A DNA stretch of 64,000 nucleotides from a virus. Shown here piece after piece: positions 41,503 through 49,207 of the stretch; within the stretch, counting starts at the first letter, position 1, and the number at the start of each line of letters is the position of its first letter. The stretch spans positions 1-64,000 of IMG/VR virus record IMGVR_UViG_3300047476_001768. The stretch is one strand, 5' to 3'. A model generated the notes under the pieces. The model had not been told where the DNA came from and did no database searches. It saw only the letters and a program-made list of their open reading frames with translations. A program made the position numbers and the translations under genes.

Positions 41503-43488
41503 ATGAGTTATAACATTATCAAAACGGACGGGACACCCTTAGCCACAGTGGCAGATGGGCAAACCAATAGCACGGCCAGTAGTTTAACGCTGATTGGTAA
41601 AAACTATGCTGGTTATGGCACGTTCCTAAACGAAAATTTCATAAGACTACTTGAAAATTTCGCCAATTCAAGCGCACCAAGCAACCCTATTGTGGGTCAG
41701 CTATGGTGGAAAAGCGACACAAGACTGTTGCAAGTTTATGATAGATTTGGTACCTGGAAAACCATAAGCGGTGCTCAAAGTTCCAGCGATGCACCGTCAA
41801 ATGCTATTGCAGGGGATCTATGGTTTGATACTGTAAATCAACAGTTGAAAGTGTACAGCGGTGCCAGCTGGATTATTATTGGACCCAGCTTTACAGCTAC
41901 CACAGGTACATCGGGTGCTATTGCTGACACTATTGTAGACACCAGCTTGATCAGCCACGTGGTGGTTAAGTTTTTTGTACAAAATCAATTGCTGGGAATA
42001 ATGAGCAAAGATGCAGTGTTTACACCAAATTCAACACTGCCTGGATTTGCTACAGTCAAGCCTGGATTTAATTTGGCAACAGATAGAATTCCTGCATTGA
42101 CTTATAACGAAAATGCAAACAATGCAGCCTATTTAGGCGGTATCATTGCCAGCAACTATTTAACCAAGACCACTCCTGTTATTGAAGCTCAGTTAGAAAT
42201 TCAAAATCCTGACGGTTTGATTATTCAAGAAACTGCTGGTACAGTTGATTATTTTGAAATCAATGTTGCAGGTAACAACGTGAACTTGGCCAGTCTGTTG
42301 CGTGGAAATGGTTTAATTATTAAAACCAAGCCAGACAATGCAGGCGGTCTAAGCATCAATGCAATCACTATTGACAGAACCACTGGTCTAGTGAGTGTTA
42401 GTGCAGACCCTACAGCAGTGCTAGGTATCGCAACCAAAGGGTATGTTGACACCAATGACACTGCAATCAAAGGATTTATTGCTGCCAACGTTAATACACT
42501 GAACACAACAATTAACACACAGTCAGCAAATGCATCTTTGGTTTACAGTAATGTGCGAGTGATTCAGAGCGAGCTAGGCATAGTAGGCGGACCTTTAAGC
42601 GGATTCGCTAATACCACACCATGGACACAGATTACAGGTCCGGCAGGTTCGGGTGGTGCAAGTCAAACCATTGCAGCAAACATTGTGGCTTTATGGTCAA
42701 ATGTTGCAGCAATTCATAGTAATGTACTGAGTGCAACTGGGGTTTCTCCTGCTGCTACTGCCAGTATGTTTTCTAATGTAAGAGCATTGCAGAACGGTTT
42801 AAGCAGTCTTGGAACATCAGCAATTTTACGTGATGGTACTAGAAGTGTTCAAGGAACACTGTTACCAGACACCACAGAAACCTACGACTTTGGCTCTACT
42901 AGTTTAAGATATAAAGATTTCTTTGGTCGTATAGTAAACACAACTGGTAATGTGTATTCTGGTGCTAATGTAGTGGCTGGCCAAAGTGTGGTTGCCTTGA
43001 GCTCGCTTTATACCCCATCACTAATAGCCAATGCTGCAGGTGCCACAGGCACAGTAACCGGGACTTGGACTTTAACTTCTGGATCAAGATGGCAAGCTAC
43101 ATACGCTGACTTAGCCGAACGTTATGCAGCTGATGCGGTATACCCAGCTGGTACAATTGTAGCTCTTGGTGGTACACATGAAGTGACACAAGAAAACACT
43201 GCACTAAGTGAAGAAGTATTTGGTGTAGTCAGTCATGACTTTGCATATCTGATGAATCAAGAAGTAGGCGACAACGATACACATCCTCCAGTTGCATTAA
43301 CTGGACGAGTAAAAGTGCGTGTGATCGGCAGAGTACGTCAAGGACAGCGCATAGTAGCAGCTGGCAACGGTTGTGCTCGTGGTGCTGGTGCAGGCGAAGC
43401 CACTCCGTTCAATGTTATTGGACGAGCTATCACAGCCAAGACCAGTGACGAAGAATCACTACACGAGTGCGTGGTTAGTATTAATTAA
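41503..43488 (+). CDS. Long tail fibre, paralogous N-terminus, intramolecular-chaperone-like C-terminus
   Basis: A 661-residue protein. The N-terminal ~200 residues (YNIIKTDGTPLATVADGQTN, NYAGYGTFLNENFIRLLENF, PIVGQLWWKSDTRLLQVYD) are paralogous to the previous fibre. The shaft includes LPDTTETYDFGSTSLRYKDF. The last ~150 residues (SRWQATYADLAERYAADAVY, VALGGTHEVTQENTALSEEV, FGVVSHDFAYLMNQEVG) resemble C-terminal fibre domains of the peptidase-G2 / intramolecular chaperone class in marine phages. It is the last plus-strand structural gene. Its end overlaps the convergent AcpS gene by 8 bases, which marks the start of the accessory island. Confidence 0.8.
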   Translation: MSYNIIKTDGTPLATVADGQTNSTASSLTLIGKNYAGYGTFLNENFIRLLENFANSSAPSNPIVGQLWWKSDTRLLQVYDRFGTWKTISGAQSSSDAPSNAIAGDLWFDTVNQQLKVYSGASWIIIGPSFTATTGTSGAIADTIVDTSLISHVVVKFFVQNQLLGIMSKDAVFTPNSTLPGFATVKPGFNLATDRIPALTYNENANNAAYLGGIIASNYLTKTTPVIEAQLEIQNPDGLIIQETAGTVDYFEINVAGNNVNLASLLRGNGLIIKTKPDNAGGLSINAITIDRTTGLVSVSADPTAVLGIATKGYVDTNDTAIKGFIAANVNTLNTTINTQSANASLVYSNVRVIQSELGIVGGPLSGFANTTPWTQITGPAGSGGASQTIAANIVALWSNVAAIHSNVLSATGVSPAATASMFSNVRALQNGLSSLGTSAILRDGTRSVQGTLLPDTTETYDFGSTSLRYKDFFGRIVNTTGNVYSGANVVAGQSVVALSSLYTPSLIANAAGATGTVTGTWTLTSGSRWQATYADLAERYAADAVYPAGTIVALGGTHEVTQENTALSEEVFGVVSHDFAYLMNQEVGDNDTHPPVALTGRVKVRVIGRVRQGQRIVAAGNGCARGAGAGEATPFNVIGRAITAKTSDEESLHECVVSIN

Positions 43489-43846
43489 TTGATAGGACCG
43501 CGTTGGCGATCAGTAGATCGCCTTCGTGGCTTATGCTTACATTGCACAAGCAACCACTTACACGTTTGCCAAGTTCGTGCCCAAAAGAAATTAACGGTTG
43601 CCCTTTAGGTGATTTGCTTAATTGAATATTTTTCCAAACAACATCTTCGGCAATACCTGTTCCAAATGATTTAGACACAGCTTCTTTTACTGCCCACGCA
43701 CGAGCAAGAAACTTGCCTTGGTCGTTGGATAATAAAAACTCTTCGTGTTCTTTTTCCGTTAGTATACGTTCTGCCAGTCGATCCTTGCGTGGCATTTCAC
43801 GAAATCTTGATACGTCAACTAAGTCTATTCCTGTGCCTAAAATCAT
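43481..43846 (-). CDS. acpS: Holo-[acyl-carrier-protein] synthase (AcpS)
   Basis: A 121-residue protein with the full AcpS pattern. The N-terminal ILGTGIDLVDVSRF holds the Mg-binding Asp (residue 8), FLARAWAVKEAVSKSFGTG holds the KEAxxK motif in the middle, and NVSISHEGDLLIANAV is at the C-terminus. Bacterial AcpS is about 120-130 residues. It transfers 4'-phosphopantetheine from CoA to the conserved Ser of an acyl carrier protein. It starts 2 bases after the stop of a desaturase on the same strand, so the two form an operon. A predicted ACP gene is divergent from that desaturase. All catalytic positions look intact, so an active enzyme is likely. Confidence 0.92.
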   Translation of the reverse strand: MILGTGIDLVDVSRFREMPRKDRLAERILTEKEHEEFLLSNDQGKFLARAWAVKEAVSKSFGTGIAEDVVWKNIQLSKSPKGQPLISFGHELGKRVSGCLCNVSISHEGDLLIANAVLSIN

Positions 43847-43848
43847 GT

Positions 43849-44628
43849 TTACACCTTAAAAAATTTATCTATAATCCATGCAGCAGGATCATGTTCTCCT
43901 GGCATCATGGCCTGATTATAACTGCGCATGTTGTGATGATGATTGTTGTGTAAACCTTCACCAAATTGAAATCGTTGAATCCATTTATTATTCCAACTGT
44001 TATCACCTGTGTTAAAGTTTTGATATGAGCCTGGAATTTTCCAATGACTGATTAAATTTGTAACAATGTTACCATGTAGCAAACTCCAACCAGCAGGAGA
44101 TATCAATCCAAACAGCAATAATTTCCAACTGACTGTGCCGACTAATATACACAGCACGACCCAGATTGAAAAATAATTGTGATGGATAAAAGTTAACAAT
44201 GAATTTTTAACAAGATGTTTTGGACTCAGACCGATAGACTTTTCATTTGCAAAATAATTTTCTCCGCGTAAAGGCCAAAGCAGCGCAGTGTGCAACCACC
44301 CGTCGCGAGGACTGTGGAGGTCTTGTGTGGTATCACTGTGCCTATGATGATAAAGATGATGGGTACTCCAGGATATTGGACTACCTTGCCCGGTTAACAC
44401 ACTGCCACATGCCAGTAGTATTGATCTCTTTGTCCCAGTTACAAAACTATTATGAGCAAAATATCTATGCAGACCAATTTGTAAAAAAACAAAATTGATT
44501 ACCTTGGTCCAAGCAAAACTTGCGATCAACCACCACCACATGGAATATTGTACGGCAATTATTACACTAATTGGTACACTGAGCAATGCCAAGAGGTAAA
44601 ACAGTCTATACTGAATATTAAATTTCAT
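43849..44628 (-). CDS. Membrane fatty-acid desaturase (copy 1, AcpS-linked)
   Basis: A 259-residue integral-membrane diiron desaturase. The three His boxes are HRYFAH (residues 54-59), HLYHHRHSD (91-99) and GLHNNHHHN near the C-terminus. Hydrophobic segments at about 9-45 and 150-195 would span the membrane. This box pattern is that of delta-9-type acyl-CoA/acyl-ACP/acyl-lipid desaturases, which insert a cis double bond using O2 and an electron donor. The protein is shorter than typical bacterial enzymes (about 300 or more). The next gene downstream is acpS and the divergent neighbour is an ACP, so acyl-ACP is the likely substrate. No ribosome-binding site is evident before ATG 44628. Confidence 0.88.
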   Translation of the reverse strand: MKFNIQYRLFYLLALLSVPISVIIAVQYSMWWWLIASFAWTKVINFVFLQIGLHRYFAHNSFVTGTKRSILLACGSVLTGQGSPISWSTHHLYHHRHSDTTQDLHSPRDGWLHTALLWPLRGENYFANEKSIGLSPKHLVKNSLLTFIHHNYFSIWVVLCILVGTVSWKLLLFGLISPAGWSLLHGNIVTNLISHWKIPGSYQNFNTGDNSWNNKWIQRFQFGEGLHNNHHHNMRSYNQAMMPGEHDPAAWIIDKFFKV

Positions 44629-44634
44629 AGCGGT

Positions 44635-44650
44635 AATATTTATAAATATT
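44635..44650. promoter_or_regulatory. Bidirectional T4-type late promoter (palindromic)
   Basis: AATATTTATAAATATT is a perfect 16-base palindrome that presents TATAAATA on both strands (plus core 44641-44648; minus core 44644-44637). It sits in the 36-base gap between the divergent desaturase (ATG 44628) and ACP (ATG 44665). On the plus side it is followed by a strong TAGGAGG site at 44651-44657. On the minus side the leader would be only a few bases. Confidence 0.65.
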
Positions 44651-44664
44651 TAGGAGGTTATATA

Positions 44665-44928
44665 ATGAACTCAATTGAACAACAACTGCTTGAAATAGTC
44701 AAACTGCATTTTAATAAAAAGAAATTGCCTAAATTGCATCTGGATCTAACTTTTCGCAAGGATCTGGGGCTTGATAGTCTAAGCCTTACTGAATTGATTT
44801 TGGCATGCGAAGAAAAATTTGAAGTTGAAATTGATGTAGAACATCCATTAACTGCACAAGCTAAAACGTTACGCGACTTGTATAATGCTTTAGAGATGCT
44901 TATCGGTCACTTCGAATCAAGTAAATGA
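44665..44928 (+). CDS. Acyl carrier protein
   Basis: An 87-residue protein from ATG 44665, preceded by the strong Shine-Dalgarno TAGGAGG. An upstream in-frame extension exists but lacks such a site. The phosphopantetheine attachment motif is DLGLDSLSLTEL, with Ser38 as the modified residue, followed by the acidic helix ACEEKFEVEID typical of ACPs. The N-terminal part (IEQQLLEIVKLHFNKKKL) is more basic than in FabF-type ACPs. It carries acyl chains as thioesters on the pantetheine arm. Neighbours are a divergent desaturase-acpS pair and a convergent second desaturase, which overlaps its end by 29 bases. This suggests a specialised ACP for acyl desaturation rather than general fatty-acid synthesis. 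Confidence 0.9.
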   Translation: MNSIEQQLLEIVKLHFNKKKLPKLHLDLTFRKDLGLDSLSLTELILACEEKFEVEIDVEHPLTAQAKTLRDLYNALEMLIGHFESSK

Positions 44929-45679
44929 GCCAAGCGGTGGGGTCAAGTTCCCACCAGCGTTTGCCAAAATTACTACTGCTAGCAACTCCGTGATGATTAT
45001 TATGCCAGGCTTCGCCTAGTATCAAAGGCCAAAGCCAAATCACGTTCATGCTATGATCTTTGGTTTCAAAATTACGATATCCTAATTTGGTATAATGATT
45101 TACACTGGTATTCAAAGCATAGCTGTGAAATGCAATAAAAGCTGGAAACATCACGCCCCATAACCATAACACCGGACTGATACAAATTAAAATAGCATGA
45201 CTGATCCAAAAGATAGAAAGATAGTGATTGTGTGCAAAAACCACGTCTGGATCCCGCATGAGATCAACCACATACTTAGGACTCAAACTGTCCTGCTTCA
45301 TTTTAAACATCCATAAAAAATAAGCATGCCAAAATCCCTGATGCGGGCTATGAGGATCACGATCGGTGTCTGACAGCCTATGATGATAGCCTCTATGTAT
45401 CAATACCCAGTAGATTGGGCTGCCTTGTCCACTCATGATAGCACACCATATCATAAAACATTTACGCAATCTGCCAGTTTGGAAACTTTTATGACTAAGC
45501 AGTCTGTGATAACAAGCACTAAGTCCTAACATCATGAGTAGTATATAGCCAACGATACTATATATCCACCAATAGGTACTTGGCTCGGTGGTCAGCAGAT
45601 ATATTGAATAGATTCCTGCTGCTTGTATAGGTAACCATCCGCCCCACATAGGAGCCCAAAATTTTATTTTCTCGACCAT
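44900..45679 (-). CDS. Membrane fatty-acid desaturase (copy 2, ACP-linked)
   Basis: A 259-residue desaturase if started at ATG 45679 (MVEKIKFWAPMWGGW). The frame also allows ATG 45724, which would overlap the upstream gene by 61 bases. The His boxes are HRLLSH (58-63), HRGYHHRLSD (95-104) and AWHNNHHG near the C-terminus. There are several hydrophobic segments (about 15-55 and 140-185). The ending LDPTAWLIYLI matches desaturases of the acyl-CoA type. It overlaps the GNAT-like gene upstream and converges on the ACP gene. It is diverged in sequence from copy 1, so this is probably not a recent tandem duplication. Confidence 0.87.
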   Translation of the reverse strand: MVEKIKFWAPMWGGWLPIQAAGIYSIYLLTTEPSTYWWIYSIVGYILLMMLGLSACYHRLLSHKSFQTGRLRKCFMIWCAIMSGQGSPIYWVLIHRGYHHRLSDTDRDPHSPHQGFWHAYFLWMFKMKQDSLSPKYVVDLMRDPDVVFAHNHYLSIFWISHAILICISPVLWLWGVMFPAFIAFHSYALNTSVNHYTKLGYRNFETKDHSMNVIWLWPLILGEAWHNNHHGVASSSNFGKRWWELDPTAWLIYLIRSDR

Positions 45680-46209
45680 TGTTCTAAAAGATTCTGATTT
45701 CCCTGATACACAATACGTTGCCAACAGCTTTCATCTGTTGCGTTATCGCACACTTGGTAACGATGATGATCATATTCAAATTCTAGGTTGTAATTGTGCT
45801 TATACTGATCCACCGTCCACTGTTGCCAATTGGGTGCTTCTCTGCTGATAAAGATTAACTCAACTTCTGTGTGTTCTTTTAACCAATTAATCTGAGAACG
45901 CAACAGATGTTCACCTTCCGGCATAAGATTACGTATAGGCCCTTCACTGTGACTCACTGACCACAATCTATTTATAATACGATAAGTGTTGGACGGCCAG
46001 CACGACCGATTTAATATACTGGCACATAGTACAGGCATACCGTACTGATTAAATGCGATGGTTAGTGCCAAACATTCATTATAAAAATGATCTTGATTAT
46101 AATTTTTCCATAACGGATGATCTTGATTTCTATAATTTCGTTCTCTTAAATGTTCAAACAGTGGATCCCAAAGTGTATCGGTTCCCGGACGCCAAGTTAT
46201 TGCATGCAT
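45664..46209 (-). CDS. GNAT-like hypothetical protein
   Basis: A 181-residue protein. Residues about 40-75 (FYNECLALTIAFNQYGMPVL, CASILNRSCWPSNTYRIINR) look like strands of a GNAT-type fold. No clear acetyl-CoA loop (Q/RxxGxG/A) is visible. The N-terminus (ITWRPGTDTLWDPLFEHLRE) and the end (ATDESCWQRIVYQGNQNLLEQW) are typical of uncharacterised marine phage proteins. It shares the operon with desaturase copy 2, overlapping it by 16 bases. The function is not assigned. The GNAT suggestion is weak. Confidence 0.4.
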   Translation of the reverse strand: MHAITWRPGTDTLWDPLFEHLRERNYRNQDHPLWKNYNQDHFYNECLALTIAFNQYGMPVLCASILNRSCWPSNTYRIINRLWSVSHSEGPIRNLMPEGEHLLRSQINWLKEHTEVELIFISREAPNWQQWTVDQYKHNYNLEFEYDHHRYQVCDNATDESCWQRIVYQGNQNLLEQWSRK

Positions 46210-46281
46210 AAATTAATTTTTGAAAATGGTTTAAAGTAAATATACGTATACTTAGTTTTCCTATTGGCATCTTTAAATTAT

Positions 46282-46800
46282 ATGAAAAATGATCATGAGT
46301 TTTACTACGAATTAATTAACGAGTTTCTTGACATTGATGCTCTAATGGATTTTTATAAGAACACCAAAGACACTGATTGGAGAATGCATCATGGATTTAG
46401 AATGTGTTTTGTTCCTCTAAATTCAATATTATGGAAAACAGCTTTTTTACAAAAACTTTTTGACAATTATAGAATAGATATAAATCTTTTTGAAGTAGAT
46501 CCTTTAACGTTCTATGTCTGGCACGTTGACATTCCTAGACAGACATGTATAAATGTTTTGCTACAAGGATATGATGGCTACACTTTTTACTCGTCGCCAA
46601 AAGTCATTAACGAAAAACAAATTGGGCAGCTAAGACAGATTACAGAAGTAAAATATGCTCCAAACAAAGCATTGCTTTTGAATGTAAGAAAAGAGCATTG
46701 TGTTATGGTTAAAGAGCAAAAAAGATTATTAATGTCAATGTCGGTTTATGGAACCACATATGACGAGGTATTGAAATTCTGCAAAGAAAATAACATATAA
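46282..46800 (+). CDS. 2-oxoglutarate/Fe(II) oxygenase-like protein (1)
   Basis: A 172-residue protein from ATG 46282. An upstream TTG at 46264 is possible but less likely. FYVWHVDIPRQTCINVLLQG contains an HxD pair (HVD), and LLLNVRKEHCVMVKEQKRLL contains a distal His followed by an Arg about ten residues on, the layout of the Fe(II)/2OG facial triad. The end, TTYDEVLKFC, is shared with the related protein at 47715-48260 (NTYNEVLEN). Such oxygenases hydroxylate or otherwise oxidise peptides, bases or small molecules. It heads a six-gene plus-strand operon. The upstream gap contains the palindrome TATACGTATA at 46241-46250. Confidence 0.6.
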   Translation: MKNDHEFYYELINEFLDIDALMDFYKNTKDTDWRMHHGFRMCFVPLNSILWKTAFLQKLFDNYRIDINLFEVDPLTFYVWHVDIPRQTCINVLLQGYDGYTFYSSPKVINEKQIGQLRQITEVKYAPNKALLLNVRKEHCVMVKEQKRLLMSMSVYGTTYDEVLKFCKENNI

Positions 46801-46804
46801 TAAA

Positions 46805-47713
46805 ATGTTCCATTATCTTGAAAACAATTGGATGAAGTGGTATTACGACGACGACCCGTCTAACCTTTTTAGAACCAATACCAATCAAATTTTTAATATT
46901 GACTTTGAATTAGATTCTGCTCCTTGTCTGGATCTTAGAACAGAAATGATTCGCGCATGTCATAGCATTAGAGATTATTATCCAAATGATAAATTTAGTT
47001 TGATGTTGTCTGGAGGTAGCGAAAGCGAGATGCTGGTTAGAGCCTTTAAAGAGTCTGGTGTGCCTTTTGAGGTATATATTGGAAGATATGAAAACCATTT
47101 AAATATCTATGATGTGTCTTACGCGGTAGTGGCATGCGAAACTATGGGTGTTCCTTATAAATTTATTGACTTTAATACTAAAAAATTTTTTGAAAACGAT
47201 GTTGTGGAGTGTAGTATAAAGGCAGAAATTACAATTCCACCAATCTTGGTTATTTTGGCATTGACTGATAAAGTGGATGGTATTCCTATACTTGGAGATG
47301 GTAACCCAGAACTTTGGAGATTTACTCCAGGGTACGAAAAGACTGGAATCTGGGCTAATGTAGAAATAGAATACGACTTTGGAAGAACCAAGTATTTTAT
47401 GCGACAGAACAGAATTGGTATATCTGATTGGTTACGTTGGTCGCATAGATTATTAAAAGCCTATGCCAAAACCAAATGGTTCGGAGACTTAACATCGGAT
47501 CGTATAATTGGCAAAAGAGGAGTGCATTCAACCAAAATACAGGGCTACCGGGAAGCCTGGCCAGAAATGACTAATAGAGTTAAAAAGCATGGATTTGAAG
47601 ATATACATGATTATCTTTTTAATGATCTTCAAAAAGAACTTGCATTAAATTATCACGGTGGTTGTTTATATAGACAGGTAGTGCTTTCTCCAATAGACAA
47701 AATTTATTTTTAA
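46805..47713 (+). CDS. PP-loop ATPase-like protein (asparagine synthetase type)
   Basis: A 302-residue protein. KFSLMLSGGSESEMLVRAFK near residues 60-80 is a PP-loop (SGGxxS) for ATP adenylation, with Glu in place of the usual Asp (SGGSES). The middle has a strand-rich core (VVACETMGVPYKFIDF, GIPILGDGNPELW) and the C-terminal half is Lys/Trp-rich. Asparagine synthetase B, beta-lactam synthetase and tRNA thiolation enzymes use this fold to activate a carboxylate or carbonyl by AMP transfer. No glutamine amidotransferase domain is present. Being sandwiched between two 2OG-like oxygenases suggests a shared small pathway. The substrate is unknown. Confidence 0.6.
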   Translation: MFHYLENNWMKWYYDDDPSNLFRTNTNQIFNIDFELDSAPCLDLRTEMIRACHSIRDYYPNDKFSLMLSGGSESEMLVRAFKESGVPFEVYIGRYENHLNIYDVSYAVVACETMGVPYKFIDFNTKKFFENDVVECSIKAEITIPPILVILALTDKVDGIPILGDGNPELWRFTPGYEKTGIWANVEIEYDFGRTKYFMRQNRIGISDWLRWSHRLLKAYAKTKWFGDLTSDRIIGKRGVHSTKIQGYREAWPEMTNRVKKHGFEDIHDYLFNDLQKELALNYHGGCLYRQVVLSPIDKIYF

Positions 47714-47714
47714 C

Positions 47715-48260
47715 ATGAATCAACACTCTGGATACTTTGTACAAACGCCAAATTGCATTGAAGTTGATTTCGGCATGGTTCAGACCATGAAGGATCGTCA
47801 AGTAAACCAGTATGGGGATGATACAGTGCTTACCTACTTTGCAGTAGACTACAAAAAACTCACGCATCTTGTGTTTAGAGATTTTTGTAAAATACCTCCT
47901 ACTTATGTAGTATATGCGGAGATTCTTGGAGGATCTCTTCTATCTCCGCATAAAGATCATAATGTGTATGCAAGTTTAAACTATTATGTTTCTGCCGGCC
48001 AGGATGAAACAATATTTTTTGAGAAAAAAGATAAAAATATAAAAGGATATCCTGCATCTGGACAAACCATGGATAATATTTTTAAAATAGAAGATCTAGA
48101 TGAAATAACTAGTTTTATAGCAAATACCAACGAAACCTATTTGTTAAATGTAGAAAAAATACATTGTGTTAAAAAGTTTTCAACTCAAGTAAGATCTTTT
48201 ATTGCATTTCAGTGGTGTCATAATACATACAATGAAGTTTTGGAGAATTTAATCATATGA
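47715..48260 (+). CDS. 2-oxoglutarate/Fe(II) oxygenase-like protein (2)
   Basis: A 181-residue paralogue of the protein at 46282-46800. LLSPHKDHNVYASLNYYVS supplies HxD (HKD), and YLLNVEKIHCVKKFSTQVRS supplies the distal His and Arg. The end TYNEVLEN matches the first copy. It begins one base after the PP-loop gene and overlaps the next gene by 4 bases, so it is part of one tight operon. It is soluble by composition. The oxygenase assignment rests on the facial triad spacing; the substrate is unknown. Confidence 0.62.
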   Translation: MNQHSGYFVQTPNCIEVDFGMVQTMKDRQVNQYGDDTVLTYFAVDYKKLTHLVFRDFCKIPPTYVVYAEILGGSLLSPHKDHNVYASLNYYVSAGQDETIFFEKKDKNIKGYPASGQTMDNIFKIEDLDEITSFIANTNETYLLNVEKIHCVKKFSTQVRSFIAFQWCHNTYNEVLENLII

Positions 48261-48733
48261 CAACTTTATGCGAAAGCATTTTAGTGGACAACGTAGAAGT
48301 TAAAATTTGGCATTCGCCACACATACATCTAAGATTGGTTCTAAGTTCAGTAATGAAAAAAATAGCAGACATGCTTGATAAAAAACAACTATTTTCTAAT
48401 TTAGATTGGGGAAAATTTGGAGAATCACAAGTGGTCTGGGCCACAACACCCAACGATCTAATTATAGGTGGTATTTGTTTTTCTATAGATAAACCGCATA
48501 ATATGGCACAGATTGACTTTGTGTTTACTGAAAACGAAAGTTTGTATAACGCAGAAATTAACAATCTGTGCATGGCTCATGTTAAATTAATTTCTAAAAA
48601 ACTTGGATTAACTGGGATAATGCAGCACATACATGTTGATAACAAACAAGATATTCAGCTAGCACAAGATGCTGGAATGACAGCATCTTTTTATTTGTTA
48701 ACTCGACCTTTGATTGATGATCATCTGTTATGA
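48257..48733 (+). CDS. Putative GNAT-like protein (1)
   Basis: A 158-residue protein overlapping its neighbours by 4 bases at both ends. The layout suggests a GNAT fold: LIIGGICFSIDKPHNMAQID for strands 3-4, a helix EINNLCMAHVKLISKKLG, and a C-terminal VDNKQDIQLAQDAGM segment reminiscent of the N-x(n)-A-x-x-AGF part of GNATs. The acetyl-CoA binding loop (Q/RxxGxG/A) is not obvious. It lies beside another GNAT-like gene and may be a diverged duplicate. Function unknown. Confidence 0.4.
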   Translation: MTTLCESILVDNVEVKIWHSPHIHLRLVLSSVMKKIADMLDKKQLFSNLDWGKFGESQVVWATTPNDLIIGGICFSIDKPHNMAQIDFVFTENESLYNAEINNLCMAHVKLISKKLGLTGIMQHIHVDNKQDIQLAQDAGMTASFYLLTRPLIDDHLL

Positions 48734-49206
48734 CTATCTCTTTATTAGGAACTCATGCAGATAAAGCTGGAAACAATATTCATGTGTTTTTTTCTAACAA
48801 TATTCCATCTACTCCGGCATGCAGTTTATTATTTAGAACATACAGAGAGTTACTAGAAAATAATCTTGGAACACAGAGATTTTATTGGGAAGAATTTTCT
48901 AAATGTTATATTATTTGGGGCGAAGACGATGATAAAAATGTTCTGAGTGGACTAGTTTTTGGATTAATAGATGGGTGGAAAGCTTCTTGTGTTTATACTG
49001 CGTTTTCGGAGCCAACAGCAAGAAATAGAGGCATCAGCAAAATATGCTTTCCTTACTATCTAGAAAAGTCTAAAGAAATTGGCGCCATTCGAACCATGAG
49101 TTGTGTGTCGGTGAATAATCAAGACGTGATTAAAAATTCAAATGGAAAGTTAGTTAGTTATTCTGGCCCCCCTCCTACAATGATAATTTTTACAACAAAA
49201 ATTTAA
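48730..49206 (+). CDS. GNAT acetyltransferase-like protein (2)
   Basis: A 158-residue protein. LSGLVFGLIDGWKASCVYTA is followed by FSEPTARNRGISKICFPYYL, where RNRGIS matches the acetyl-CoA loop of GNAT motif A (R/QxxGxG/A), and then a helix, the strand TMSCVSVNNQDV and the tail. The order strand-loop-helix-strand-SxNN is GNAT-like. Acetylation of an amine on a small molecule or peptide is the usual activity. It sits between GNAT-like protein (1), overlapping by 4 bases, and the hydroxylase-family gene, which starts one base after the stop. Confidence 0.55.
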   Translation: MTISLLGTHADKAGNNIHVFFSNNIPSTPACSLLFRTYRELLENNLGTQRFYWEEFSKCYIIWGEDDDKNVLSGLVFGLIDGWKASCVYTAFSEPTARNRGISKICFPYYLEKSKEIGAIRTMSCVSVNNQDVIKNSNGKLVSYSGPPPTMIIFTTKI

Positions 49207-49207
49207 T

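Noticed and set aside
43849-44628. Reading desaturase copy 1 as host fatty-acid-synthesis contamination or a chimeric contig
   Set aside because: It is flanked without a break by a phage tail fibre (8-base overlap through acpS) and by further phage-type genes with T4-type late promoters.
44548-44664. N-terminal extension of the ACP from an upstream start at 44548
   Set aside because: It would run over the divergent desaturase start and the promoter, whereas ATG 44665 has a strong TAGGAGG and gives a normal ACP length of 87 residues.
46241-46250. TATACGTATA palindrome as an operator for the 46282 operon
   Set aside because: Short and AT-rich, with no second copy seen elsewhere; not enough to call a regulatory site.
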